Positions 11,327 to 23,602 of a stretch of DNA of 64,000 bases are shown here, in pieces. Below the pieces are notes generated by a model. It worked only from the letters and a program-made list of their open reading frames with translations, was not told the DNA's origin and did not search any database. The stretch lies in NCBI RefSeq assembly GCF_030272615.1, contig NC_081412.1:690938083-691002082 (forward strand). Direction: 5' to 3'. The DNA comes from Cryptomeria japonica. Lineage: Eukaryota > Streptophyta > Pinopsida > Cupressales > Cupressaceae. Positions within the stretch are counted from its first letter, which is position 1; each line of letters begins with the position of its first letter. A program made the position numbers and the translations under genes.

Positions 11327-12562
11327 TCACGCCTGATTGTAGGATAGGTTTTGAGGAAGGATATTCTCTTTTAGATATAGATAGGTTTGGCCATATAGGG
11401 AGGCATTGGCTCCAGATATGTTGCAGATGATTTGGGTATTTGAGGAATCAAGGGTAGGATAAAAGATTTCTTCCACCAAGAACTCATAACACTCTTTATT
11501 TTCCTGAGTTTTCAAGAGAGATGTTATTGTTGCCATGGCATCAATAGCTTTATTATCACTCCTTGGCATCTGAGTAAATGTGATTTTAGTAAAGTGATCT
11601 TTGAAATATTCAACCAGCTTCTTGTATGGCATCAATTTGTCATCCTTGGTTTGATATTCACCATTGATCTGATTGATTATTGGTTGTGAATTTCCATAGA
11701 CATATAGCTCCTTGAAGTTTCATTCAATATCCATCTTAATCCCAATGACTAGCACCTCGTACTCTGTTGTATTGTTTGTACATGGAAACTGTAGCCTATA
11801 TGATTTTGGAATGGTGTGACCCTGAGGCATTATGAAAAATATCCCTACACCTGATCCATGCTATGTGTAGGAGCCATAAAAATATAACTCCCAAATCTTT
11901 GTGCTAATTATAATAATATTTGCATCAGTAAACTCAATGTGTAGAGGTACATCATCGTGCAGGGGTGCTTCAGCTAGTTGATCTAGAATTACTTGTCCTT
12001 TTATAGCTTTCTAATCAACATACTCAATGTCAAACTCACTTAATACCATGACCCATTTAGCCAATCGACTAGTTAATGTTGCCTTGCTAAGTAGATACTT
12101 CCATGGATCAATCTTTGCAATTAGCTTTATAGAGTGGGTAAGCATATAATGTCGCAATTTTTGAGTTGTGAATACCACTGCTAGACATGTTTTCTCCACT
12201 GCTATGTAGTTCAACTCATAACCGAACAAGGTTCCGCTGATATAATATATTGTTCTTTCCTTTCCTTCAGTGTCATATTGTGCTAGAAGAGATCCTAATG
12301 ATACATATGTTGTTGAGATGTATAGCAACAATGGTTTTCCTTTGATTGGTGTTGCTAGCATTGGTGGATTTACCAAATATTGTTTGATTTGCATGAATGC
12401 TTCCTCACATTTATCATCCCATATAAATGGAACATTCTTATGTAATAAGTGAGTAAAAGGGTGGTATTTGTCAACTAATTGAGTTATGAACCTCCTGATT
12501 GATTGCAATATCCCTTGTAGGGAATGCAATTGGCTAATATTGTTTGGGGATTCCATCTCCAT
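11327..12562 (-). pseudogene. pol: gypsy-A connection RNase H and second (archaeal-type) RNase H
   Basis: The first part has PPMLATPIKGKPLLLYIST and KERTIYYISGTLFGYELNY, the RNase H that follows gypsy RT, then SEFDIEYVD. A second RNase H starts with ELYFYGSYT, where the usual first catalytic Asp (YFDGS) is Tyr. It continues with NNTTEYEVLV (Glu present), VYGNSQPI (usual GDSQ, here Asn) and NKAIDAMA. In-frame stops occur at several points. The tandem second RNase H is characteristic of Tat-type elements. Confidence 0.8.
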
Positions 12563-13282
12563 GATAGCTTTTTACTTTCTCTATATCCACTTCTATTCCA
12601 CGAGATGATATGATATAGCCTAGGAGTTTACCTGATGTAACCCTGAAAGCACACTTCTTTGGATTCAACCTCAATTTGTATTGTTCTAGTCTATCAAAGA
12701 TCTTGTCTAAGATTTCCAGGTGCTCTTCTCTTTTATGTGATTTTGCCACTATATCATCCACATAATCCTCCATGAAAGTATGCATCATATCATGAAAAAT
12801 GGTTGTCATATCTCGTTGATATGTGGCTCCTTCATTCTTGAGCCAAATGGCATGAAGTTCTAATAGAAAGTACCCCAAGGGCACATGAAATTTTTTTTCT
12901 CTTGATCTTCGGAAGATATCTTGATTTGGTTATACCCTGAGAAACCATCCATTAAAGAGAACATTTCATGTCCTATTGATAAATCTACAATGATATCAAT
13001 GTTGGGTAATGGAAATTCATCCTTTGGGCATGCTTTATTCAGGTCCCTAAAATCTATGTACACTTTGATACTTTTGTCTGGTTCTGATACAGGCACAATA
13101 GTTGACACCCATTCTAGATATGTGATTGGTCTTGTGAACCCTACATCCAATAATTTCTTAAATTCTTCTTTAATAAGAACAACAATATGGTGATGCATCT
13201 TTCTAAGTTTTTGTTTAACTGGTTTATCTCCTGGAGCAATATTGAGATGATGCATAATAAGATCTTGATCAAGTCCTATCAT
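12534..13282 (-). pseudogene. pol: gypsy-A reverse transcriptase, frameshifted
   Basis: The RT domain runs from IAPGDKPVKQKLRKMH through VYIDFRDLNKACPKDEFPLP and FSLMDGFSGYNQI to PWGTFY. A stop and frame change at about 12865 is followed by MPFGLKNEGATYQRDM, the catalytic MEDYVDDIVAKS and LNPKKCAFRVTSGKLLGYI. A second shift near 12560 leads into the connection domain. Fingers, palm and YVDD are all recognisable; the broken frame makes it non-functional. Confidence 0.9.
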
Positions 13283-15595
13283 ATCAACGTATGACTAGGA
13301 AAAGTTTATTTGACTCTTCTTAAAGAACTTAGTAAATTCATGTCTTTCTTGTTCTAATAAAGATGTCACAGGATGAAGAATGTTAGGACTCTCTAGAGAT
13401 CCAATATTAACTACCTCGATGGGTTCTATTAAAATATTTGATCTCTCTTGAAAATATTCAGGTAGAGTGTCAAATCTTCCATCTTTTGGTGCCTCAAGGA
13501 GGTTTTATCCATCAAATATGTCCTTTATTTTATCTTTTTATTGATCTAAAGTTGCCATAAAATGGTTTTCACCATTAGACATTCTTCTTTGTTTTATTTC
13601 TTCACTTTTGCAACTGGAAAATTTTGCACCCTTCTGACTACATGAAGTGTTATTTGATTCACTAGTGGAAGATCTCTTTAGTATTGTGGGTTCAACAGAA
13701 TTAAGGTATACATATATGGCATGGCTATTTGGAAGCATATCAAGTTCAGGGATTTCATCATTTTCCCAGTCAATCAGTTCTGGGTGGATTAAGGGTAAGA
13801 CATAATCTTGGTCAATTTTTGTGTTTTCAATTGTCATAACATAATTGTCAAAATTTTCAAGCATATTACTCAAGTCAAGAATAGCACTCTCTTCTGGATA
13901 TACTCTCCCAATCGCTCTCTAATTATCTCTAGCAAAGTTACAATGAGTAAATTGTGATTCACCTTCAAGTGGTCTATTTGCTGACATTCGTCCCTCAAAT
14001 GAATAGATCATATCAACTTGTATATCTTTTGCATAACACATCTTTTTAGAAGCTATCTTTGCATTTGAATCGGTTTCATTGCTTGCTTATATTTGACATA
14101 TTTGAGTAGCTTATGTTGCTTTTCTTTACATTTCATGTCTTCTTTCATACTCTGCTTCCTCTAAACTGATTGTTTCTCCTACTTGGATTGTTATCAATTC
14201 TTCTATGGTTCTACCAAGTTTTGTCTCTTGATGACTAGATTTTGGTGGAGATATCATGTCCTTTTGTTCTTCTAACTATTGAGTAGTGACTATATCTATC
14301 TTTTGGATTGAGACTTCTTGTTTTATCTTATTTTCTTCCTCCTATTTTCTAGCATATGCTTCATTTCTTTGGATTCTGATTTCTTCTTGTCTTATGTCAA
14401 GCTCTTCTTTTTGTTTCTTTTGAGACGTCTCACGTTCTGTAATAGCTTGCTTGTTCCTTAAGCCTATTGTATCTTCATCAGATGGTGAGATTGGATCCCA
14501 CTCATACTCATTTGAGTCTGTTTTAGAATCACTTTCTTGGACTACACCACTGTATCTAACATGGATGTTGTATGGCAAGAAGAGTTCACTAATAATTGAT
14601 AAAAGTTTTGTCGCTTGTTTTGATTCAATTTCTATACTTTCTTGCACTATTTGTATTTGTTTATAAAAAGACTCCTCCCTTTGAATGGAAGGTTCTTATT
14701 GTTGTTTCTCATATTCTTCTTCCCTTTATTCTCTAACTATTTCTTTTGTTACTGATTTTGTACTGGCTTGATCAGGTTTTGTTTTTGCTTGCACTTGATG
14801 AATCTGTTTATAGGAATCCTCCTCTCTTTGAGTGGTGAGTTCTTCTTGTTGTTTCTCATATTCCTCTTCTTTTTGTTCTATATTTGTCTTTCTAGTTTCT
14901 TGATGTATCACTTCTTGCCATGATTCCTCTTTATGTGTTACTTTTCTTCTCCATTGACAATTTTGATGATGATCTCAATTTTGTATAGGTTGAGTATGCT
15001 TGTCATACCCAAGTTCAGATTTATCTTTAACATGTTGAGAGTGAGGTGTGATTGGTTTTATGATGCCTTCTTGATTCTTTCCAATAGGGCCTTTTCCTTG
15101 ATATCCCATTCTCTGGATGATTTTGAATCCATTGCCATACTGCTTTGTGGGGATAGTGATATCTAAATTTGTTGCTTTGATTTCTTTTTCATCTTTATAC
15201 AACCAGTTAAGGATGTCATTTTCTTCAGTTTCTTCAGTTAATGTTCTAGCTCTAGCAAATTTTCCACCAAATATTTCAATGGGTTTTTGTTGGATCTACG
15301 CTTTTGCATTTGTTGGTTTTCCATATGACTTTGGAGAAAGTGGTAAAGTTTGCAAAGAATACTTTCCCATTCCTGCATCATTTAATTTTATCTTTTTCCC
15401 AAAGCTTTCCAAACTAGATGTATATGATGTCTCTTGAGATGGCTTGGTAGGAGATAATGCTTCTCTATTATGAGGAACCCTTGCATCTTGAGTTGGTTTC
15501 AAATTGTTGAAATATTGATTGGAATCTACTGATATGGTTATTTTTTGTCCATTATGAGGAAATTTGACACATTGATGATATGTCGAGGGAACTTC
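13283..15595 (-). pseudogene. gypsy-A linker between protease and RT, with a G-patch domain
   Basis: This is one continuous minus-strand frame with many stops. At about 15050-15136 it encodes GFKIIQRMGYQGKGPIGK followed by NQEGIIKPI, a good match to the G-patch consensus (hydrophobic, MGY, GxGxGxxxxG). G-patch domains bind nucleic acid or helicases. Downstream (about 14340-14910) is a charged Glu/Gln/Lys-rich coiled-coil-like stretch with a partly repeated unit (EEEYEKQQ, then a similar unit). The segment 13538-13873 is acidic. Gypsy-B has a G-patch-like motif at the same place, so it belongs to the family. Confidence 0.65.
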
Positions 15596-18010
15596 TTACA
15601 TGTCATGAATCCATGGTCTACCCATAAGAATGTTGTAAGATAAATTTAATTCCAAGACTTGACAAACTCTATCTTTCTCAATTGGTCCTACTTTGAGTGG
15701 CAAAACCATTGTTCCCTTCGAAGAGCGTTCTTCTTCATCATAGGCCTTGATTGTTATTTTATTTTTAGGATCCACTGCATTTTCTAAATATCCCAAAGCT
15801 TTTATCAAACTTAATGCACAAATGTTTAAGCCATCTCCTCCATCTATAAGAACACGTTTGATGCGAGTTGTATGAATAGTGACTTCAATGTGTAGGGGAG
15901 CGTTATGAGGATGTTGCAATGATACGTCATCATTTTTTGTGAATGATAAGAAATGAGGGGCTATGAGATGTCCCACCATGTTTTGAAATTGATCAACATC
16001 CGAGTCCTTAGAGACTGTTGTTTCCACTAGAGCTTTTTCCAATATTTCCTTATGCATTGGTGAGATTTTAAGAAGCTCTAAGATTGATATTTGTGCGGGT
16101 ATTTTATGTAATTGACCTACTAAGTTATATTGTCTTGAAGTGGAGGTTGTATTGTTTGTTATACCCAAAAATGTCACCTTTTCCTTACTTCGAGTAATTG
16201 CATTCACTGGTTCTGTAGGTACTTTGTCTTTAACTATGATGACATTCACTACATTGTCATATGTGTAGGTATAGTTTACCTTTTCTTTTCCTTTGTCATC
16301 TGGTGAATTGGATGGTCCACCCTTTTCATAATTGGGGAGTGTAGTTTTGAATGCCAAGTGTGATTTATTCATATTATGACCATCCATTGTGATAACCTCA
16401 TTATCAATCAAGTCCTGAATGATATGTTTCAGTCTTTGACAATCATTCATTTGGTGTCCTTTGTTTCTATGAAAATCACAAAAATGATTTTCATTCCACC
16501 AACTTGGTTTGACCTTAGGCTCAAAATCTCTTGCTTCTGGTAATGTGAACAACTTGTTTGTAAGAAGTATTTTTAGAGCTGATTCCAATGGTTCCCCAAT
16601 GTTTGTAAATTATTTGTGGGGGTTGGAATAAAATGAGTTTGGTTTAGTATTCTCTTGATTTTTTGCTGGTTCTTTACTTGAGAGATTAAAAATTGGTTGT
16701 TGTGGTTTAGCATCATTGTTATGAGATACTCCCTCATTGGCAACATTTTTGTTCTTCATCCAAAATTTTGGTTTATCATTGTTGCTATTATTTCCATTGT
16801 TATTGTTACCATTGTTTTTGTTGTTGTAGTTAGAGGAATTGTAGAGTTTTAATTCACCTTTCTTGACCATAGCATCCTTTATTTTTAAAACATTTTCAAT
16901 CATTTTAGCAAAACTGGGAGGACATTGCATTTTTAGTCTATAATTCATTTCACTAGTAAGATTGTCAATGAATATATCCATTTTCTCTTGATCTGGTATA
17001 TCTCTAGGATACCTATTAAACAATCATCTCCACTATTGTAAAAAGACCATGAAAGGTTCCCCATTCTTTTGCTTGATGTTGCATATGTCTAGCATTGTTA
17101 TCTCCTTTTTTATGTTGTAGGAGTATTGTGAGATGAATCTGTTCACAATTTCTTCAAAATATTTAATCCCAGATGGCAATTTGGAGAACCATTCCATTGA
17201 TTTCCCACTTAAACTTCTAGGAAATAAATGCATCATATAGGTATCATTGTGTGCAAATTCCATACTCATAGTTCAAAATTCTCTGATATGATCTTGAGGA
17301 TCAGATTTCCCATCATATTTATCATATTTTGGGATTTCACAATGTTGTGGGAATGGTATCATGTTCAAACTCCTATCAAAAGGATATGGATAGATGTCCT
17401 CCAATGAATATTTCTTGGAACTTGTTCCATTCTGCATATCCTGTATTTGTAGTTGTAAAGCTTGCATTTGTTGAGTGAGAGTCAAAAGAGGATTATCAAC
17501 ATGAGTTCTCCTTATATCCTCATAAGTTCTTCTTTCACCATACTCCCTTCTTGTTTCATCTTGGTTCCTTGTATCATCTTGGTCTCTTTGTGTTCTATCT
17601 CCTCTTATTTCTTCTCTATATCTTCTTGTTTCTTCCCTATCTCTTCTTGTTTATTCCCTATCTCTTCTTGTTTCTTCATGGTTTACCCAATTCAAGTCAT
17701 CATCATTGTGATCATCAGTGTTTTTATTATGACTTGTTTCAGCATCTTGTTTCAAACTCTCTATGTTAAAACCTTGTGGTAATTTTGCTCCTGAATTTGC
17801 CAACATTAGGAAATATTTTTGCTTTTCTTTTTCCAAGAGTTTTTCCATTAATTTGTCAAATTTGGAATCTTGTTCAAGGTCTCTAATGGTATTATTGACT
17901 GCTTCATCAACATCTGTGTATCCAAATTGATCAAACATTGGATTTTATTCTTCCATTTGTTTTTGTTGTCTTCTCAATTGCTCATGTTGAGCTCTAGTCC
18001 AAACTAGCAT
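15596..18010 (-). pseudogene. gag-pro: gypsy-A gag and protease, one frame with several stops
   Basis: The frame opens at the ATG at 18010 (MLVWTRAQHEQLRRQQ) and stays in one frame to 15596. Stops fall near 17943, 17650, 17270, 17030 and 16609. Gag core: LFPRSLSGKSMEWFSKLP and NRFISQYSYNIKKEI (17033-17269), then an Asn-rich spacer. Zinc knuckle: CDFHRNKGHQMNDC (about 16440-16485), the CX2HX4HX4C variant of Tat-type Gag. Protease: VLIDGGDGLNIC (about 15825-15860), where DGGS is the usual motif and Ser has become Asp, then NILMGRPWIHDM. A solo LTR is inserted 44 bp upstream of the start codon. Confidence 0.88.
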
Positions 18011-18053
18011 ATGATTGATTTGAAACTTCCCAAGTTTTAAATTTTCTAGATGT

Positions 18054-19932
18054 AACTCTGATGCTCTGCAAAAAGGATTAGAAAATCTGTTTGATGGCAA
18101 CACACACAAGAGCACAAGAAACAAACGTTAGTGTTAGCAACAAAAGATTATCCTAAACAGGCATATCAAGAGAGATATTAAGCATGAAATAGAAAGCATA
18201 TAAACATAAAATGAAATAGCTAATCAAGATGCTCATAGTTGCTCCTCCCTTGTTCCTCTCCTCTCCAAGTCCCAAATGAGTGTAGCTCTCAGCAGCTTTT
18301 TGCACTATGGATGCTTATGGAGGATTGAGATTTAATACTAAGCTTCAAATATGAAATGAAAAGCTAAATACTATGCTAGAGTAGATAGTGATGCTATGAA
18401 AAAGCTCTATGCTAATGCCAGTATAACAACAATACTCTAAAATGCTTCTTTTTGCTTGAGGAGAAGGGTTCTATTTATAGAAGAAATGGAGAAATGAAGG
18501 GTTAAGATTGAGCAATCTTAACAAGGGTTAGGATTGAAAGTTGGGGATCCATGTGCACAATTGGCACCAATAAAATGGTGACAAGTGTCAACATAGGATT
18601 GGGTTGAGAGAAGAGGTTGGAGGCATTAAAGGCCTGAGAAGACCTCATGGTTATCTAGAAGGTAAGGGTCAAGTCTAAATTAAGATTACCCACTGGATTA
18701 GGAGTTAATGCAAGTATAAACCTTTGTGCAAATGATTAAGAGATAATCATGGTCAAAGCATTAAAGGCTTGATGAGACCCTTGGGTTGGGTAGAGGTTGA
18801 GTCAAAACAAATGTTTTAACCATGTGGGAGGGTTTGAGGTAACCATTAATGGTTATTGGAGACTTTGGGGATTAAGTGGTTGAAGGTTGAAAGCCTTCAA
18901 TGGTTATCAAAGACTTTGAGCCATTTAGTGGTTGAAGGTTGGAAGCTTTCAAAGGTTATCCAAGACTTTGAGGGTTAATTTGTTGAACACACAAAGCATT
19001 AATTGCTTTTCAAAGACTTTGGAGTCTTTGAGAAGTGACTCCAATTTGCTTAGGAATGTGACAATATTTAGGGGATGGATTAGGCTAATTAGGAAGGGTT
19101 TAGAAGAATCTAGAAGGGGTTTAGGCATACAAGTGGATTTTGTAGGAAAATGCAAGTGGGAGAAATTTTGGTATTTTCAATTAAAATAAAATCATTTATT
19201 TCAATTAAATGGTGTAATTTGCATTTGGATAAATATTCAAATAAATATTAATTTATTTAAATGAGAAAAATGAAGATAAAGCATTAAAATGCTTGAAGAC
19301 TTTGAGGGAAACCATTAAAGGCTTGAAGACTTTAAGGAAAACCATTAAAGTCTTAAGAAGATTATAGAAGGAAGCCATCAAGTTTGAAGACTTTAAAGCC
19401 ATCAAGTTTGAATACTTTAAGGGAAACCATTAAAGGTTTCAAGTGGGTGAGGATAAATAGGATTTTAAATAAATAATTTATTTAAAATAGTTGTGCAACT
19501 TGCTTTTGTAGGAAAATACAAGTGGGTGGAGGATAAAGGTGATTTAAATAAACTATTTATTTAAAATAATTGTGCAACTTGCATTTGTAGGAAAATGCAA
19601 GTGGGTGGAGGATAAAGGTGATTTAAATAAATGATTTATTTATTTAAATGTGAGAGGTGGGATTTTGGGGGATTTAAATAAATATGAATTTATTTAAATG
19701 TGAGAGAATATTTAATTAAATAAATATGATTTATTTATTTAATTAATGGTCTGAATTTGGTTAAGTGAATTAAATCAAATAAATTGAATAATTTATTTAA
19801 TTAATAGGAGAAGAGGGTTAAGATGAATTAATTAAATATTAATTTAATTAATTATTAATTGATGGTTAAATAATCAAATAAATACTAAATATTCATTTAA
19901 TTAAGTGGACAGATTTATGTGACTACAAACTC
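18054..19932 (-). mobile_element. Solo LTR with TSD aactc, inserted before gypsy-A gag
   Basis: Read on the minus strand the LTR starts TGTAGTCACATAAATCTG at 19927 and ends CAGAGCATCA at 18059 (1869 bp). The 5-bp aactc flanks it at 18054-18058 and 19928-19932. There is no internal coding sequence and no partner LTR, so it is what LTR-LTR recombination leaves behind. A TATAAATAG box lies at 18471-18479. The LTR holds imperfect tandem repeats: a unit with AAGACTTTGAGGGAAACC at about 19290-19430 and a unit of about 90 bp with TTTGTAGGAAAATGCAAGTG at about 19490-19640. It is gypsy-like by its TGTAG start. Confidence 0.88.
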
Positions 19933-21949
19933 AATAGGTAATAAATTATTTAGACAAATAAGCTAAGTTTATTCTACCACCTCTATTGGTACATTGATAT
20001 AAAGCATCTCTTTGTTGAAAAGAATGTGATTGTAAGGTTTCTTTGTCAAACTCTGTTCCACAACCACGTAAATAATTACGAAAAAACTGTGTAGGAATGC
20101 GATGTTTCAACAGAATTTTGTGGTTTATGTATAGAAACCTTCTCTTTTTAAAGTGTTCTTTATAACTAAGTTTCCTCTTCTTGAGATGACACAAAATGGT
20201 CATACAAGTATGTGATGTTTGACAATTTTTTTATCCAATGTGAGTGCAAGTTTTTGATAAAATTTTGATAATACCAAGTTCAAGGTGAAACGATATATCC
20301 AAGACAATGAACAAGGTTAATATGATCTTAAAGTTTCATGATGAAGGATGATATATCCTATTGAGAAACTATGTTTAAAAGATCAAGTTTATCAAGAAAA
20401 AGTGTTTTGTGCACTTGAGATATTGGATCTAAGACTTGTTAAAGGTGAATACTTATGATAACCTTAGGTGTGATCTATTGTTTTGGGCGAATTTCTCAAA
20501 AAACTTTTCTGTTTGACCAGTCGCAAAATTTGTGAAATTTGAAATGGATTCTTCTCAAAAATGGGTATCCAACACTGTTTTCAAAATTTTAAGTTGACAA
20601 GGGGAAGTGCCCTCTATTGTGGATGCGCTAGAATAAATGCGCTATAGAAATGTGTGAATGTGTTGTCAAATGTGACAAATGTGTTGGACTATTGTGCAAT
20701 TGCGCTACTGTGTGCTTCAAAAGTGCTATTCTGCATTGCAAATGTGTTGTTTTGTGATGCGAATGTGCTATCAGATGAGACAAATGCATTAAATTACATG
20801 TTAAATGCATTGTTCTATTATGCAGATGCATTGTCAAAATTTATAAAAGCGTGACTCTGTTGTTTTCCAGCAAGTTTTGAGTTTTTTTTCACCAAGATGA
20901 TTGTTTTTCTTCTTTGATTTGAAAATGTAATGCAAGCATAGCAAAAGCAATGTTTTGAAAGCAAAAATGCACAGGCAAGTATAATTCCTATGGTAGGCCG
21001 GGATAATAGTTGTTGAATATCACATGGGTTTCCCCGAGGCTATGCTATTCAAAGCAGATACTTAGATGCTTGACACCATTGGCTCAACCCTCGGCACTCA
21101 CTTCTTTGGGGAAGCCAAGCACCAGTTCCCATGAAAAATCCTCATGACAAACTTTGTATCTCTACTAAGAACTGTATGTATGTGAGCCACTTCAGAGGTC
21201 TGACCTCCCGTGCCAACAACTAGAAGGATTTGGGCTTCTACACAAAATATTTTTTAGTCAAGCCATCTGGTCAAGTGGCCATACATGCAGCACCTTGTGC
21301 TCCATTAAGGAAGGCTCCCAGCCTATAGAGGTTGCGCTCTATAGGATTTATGGGGAGACATGGTGTCAGTATGAACTAATCGACACTCATTGCTTGTAAC
21401 TTTCGTTACAAACACAATTTATTTATAATGGATCGGAAGAGCTTGGCATTAGTGTATTTCCACTTGGGTCATCCCCTCTCACCAAGCCTTAAGGGCTACT
21501 CAGAAGGAAAGCCCTCTAAAAGTTAAACATTCTACAAAGTGGGTCTAGTTTTCTAATCACCTGGTTGAGGTGAGAGCATAATAACCTACCACTTTGGCAA
21601 GCACAGTGAACAAAGATTATTTTTAAACCCCTAAAAAAATTGATCTTTGTGTCTTCTTTAGCTTAGTTGCACTTAGATCAATTTTCAAAACTACTAACTT
21701 GTGCTCTTGGAGGTTGTTTTTCAGAGATGGTAAATTACAAAACCCCTAGTTAAACTAAATGTGAGAAATGCATGAAAAACAACCTGCAAGAGAACACGTT
21801 AGCAGTTTTGAAAATTTTGGTCTTCAACGGTTGAATTTGCAAAAAGTGTTAGTCAAACAACCTATTTTCAATTTTTTTGCAAACTGTCAGAACAAAAGTT
21901 CGAAAACTACAAATGCGCTAAAACAAACTGCAAATGTGCTACCCTGCCT
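19933..21949 (-). other. gypsy-A leader, gag-proximal part
   Basis: There is no gene. Bases about 20985-21640, read on the minus strand, are clearly homologous to gypsy-B leader 26395-26945, for example shared CATGAGGAGTTTTCATGGGA-type and GTCAAGCATCTAAGT blocks. This ties the segment to the gypsy-A leader. Bases 20633-20870 and 21908-21964 are 21-bp tandem repeats. The DUF4283 retroposon interrupts the leader at 21965. Confidence 0.7.
20633..20870. repeat. Array of about 11 degenerate 21-bp repeats
   Basis: Units follow the pattern AATGTGCTAxxxxxxxxxACA. Because the period is a multiple of three, the plus strand translates as seven-residue repeats (NVLFCIA, NVLFCDA, NVLSDET, NALNYML, NALFYYA). 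This looks like a minisatellite in the gypsy-A leader, not a protein gene. The array ends with AAAAGCGTGACTCTG, as do two further arrays at 37613 and 38005. Confidence 0.75.
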
Positions 21950-22003
21950 AACAAATGCGCTAAACAAGAATATGTCTAAACAATAAATAATTTAGAGTAC
22001 ACA

Positions 22004-23350
22004 ATGTTTGGAAATTTGAATGGCAGGTTTAATTGTTCTCCCATCCAAACACTCAAGTGTGCCCCTATAGCCACATTGAACCACGATGGGGATATTTCTA
22101 CTCCTTCTATAGTGAATGAATTTGCCTCTCTAGATGTTGGGAGGGATATTTCCTCCTACCCTGGGGTTGATGGCTTTTCGTAGGGAGCTAGGGGTGGAAA
22201 CGGTTCTCTAGCCCAAACGTGCAACTGTGCCTCTGCAAACCATGATGGGGTTGTAGCGAATGGATCTACCATTGTGGGTGCAGGGAAGGGAATTTCCTCC
22301 CACCTCGGGGTTGATGGATCTTCACAGGGAGAAAAGGGTTTTGGCATACTGTCAAATGAGTCAATTGGATAGGGTGCGCAGAGGTTGAAGCTTAGCGGAT
22401 GGAAGTTTGGGTTCATCGCTATTGCTAATGCCATCTCTATCAATATAAAAGATGATATAATAGATGAAATCAATTATAATTCTTCCACTCTCTCCCTACA
22501 TGGTTCGATCTGTCGGTTTCGAGGTTTCTGCCCCTCTCTCCCTTAGTTGCACACATGGATCTCAGATCAATGGGAGTCCATATTAGTGGTAAAGTCCATA
22601 TCTTCCCTATGGCTAAGGGGTTTTTTGTTTCTAATATTGATAATGCTCAGGACAGAACCAAAATCTTTTGTGATAATTGTTTTAGCTGGGAGGATAATTT
22701 TTTGTTAATGATTAAGCCTTGGCATTCTGATTTCAACCCCTCTACTAAAACATTTAATAATATTCCAACTTGGGTTAGGTTACCTAATCTTCCCCTTCAT
22801 CTATGGAATGATTATGTTTTAGAGGAAGTGGGTCAAGAAATTGGAGATGTTTTCATGGTGGATGATGAATCCTTTGATGTTCTCCACTCCACCTTTGCTC
22901 ATATATTGGCTGATTTGGATGTTTCAAAAGGGTTTCTTGCTGAGATTTTTCTTAAATATTATAAAGGTTCTTGGATCCAATCTTTGGACTATGAAGGGAT
23001 TACCTTTTGATGCAGAAGGTGTTTCAAAATTGGTCATGCGGCTGCACAATGTGGCTTTGAAAAAAAGGCTATGTTAGCTACTTGGTGGAAAGGTGCTTCT
23101 AATCAGCATTACACGGTTGAGAAGAAATCTAATCAACCTAGGAGCTATTCTAAGGTTGTTGCTAGGGAACCAGAGGCTCCTGAGGCCTCCTCTCCGATCG
23201 ATACTATGCTTGATTCTCTAGCTGAAACCCCTAATGTGAGAATGACTAGGGTTCAAGACGTTAATTTAGGCATTGGCACTCTCGATTCCAATGGCTTGTC
23301 TGATACGGCCATGTCGGCGGGAAAAATTCTAGTTGATAACTTTGGGAATG
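22004..23350 (+). pseudogene. DUF4283 and CCHC zinc-knuckle protein (LINE ORF1-like), 5' part
   Basis: Proteins with DUF4283 followed by a zf-CCHC_4 knuckle occur as ORF1/Gag-like products of plant L1-type LINEs and bind RNA. The frame begins at ATG 22004, has stops at 22181 and near 22370, and shifts frame near 22590. It then runs through the DUF4283 core (VHIFPMAKGFFV, PTWVRLPNLPLHLWND, LDVSKGFLAEI, IQSLDYEGI) to an in-frame TGA at 23008. The knuckle CRRCFKIGHAAAQC (23011-23052) has all four ligands. A Ser/Glu-rich tail follows. The TRIM interrupts it at 23351; the last exon-like piece is at 37058-37227. Confidence 0.85.
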
Positions 23351-23487
23351 TGTTGGTAGTGGGCCAGCGTCCCTCACAGAGATTCGCAACATGGTTTAAC
23401 AGCCTCCTATGGATTCTATAAGTCTAGTGGTTGTATCAGGCATTGACAGGTCAATCTTTTGGTGCAACGACAACCACACTTGCAACA
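23351..23487 (+). repeat. TRIM LTR1
   Basis: 137 bp, TG...CA ends, with TCTATAAG near the middle. It aligns to 23556-23602 plus 36999-37052 apart from a 36-bp segment. Confidence 0.85.
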
Positions 23488-23555
23488 AGTGGTATCAAAT
23501 CTTGGTCATAGGTTTGAATCATGCAAGTTGGAGTGAGTGACGCTGGGAGGGGGAT

Positions 23556-23602
23556 TGTTGGTAGTGATCCAGCATCCCTCATGGGGATTCGCGACATGGT
23601 TG
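23556..23602 (+). repeat. TRIM LTR2, left part
   Basis: The first 47 bases of LTR2, matching LTR1 from its start. Its last five bases, ggttg, are the left TSD copy of gypsy-B. Confidence 0.85.

Noticed and set aside
20633-20870. CRISPR-like repeat array or a repeat-protein gene
   Set aside because: The 21-bp units are contiguous and degenerate with no spacers, in plant retroelement sequence. The open frame is a by-product of the period being a multiple of three.
22156-22473. A minus-strand proline-rich gene
   Set aside because: The plus strand here reads as the N-terminal part of the DUF4283 frame; the minus-strand frame is its shadow, and its internal repeat mirrors a plus-strand repeat.
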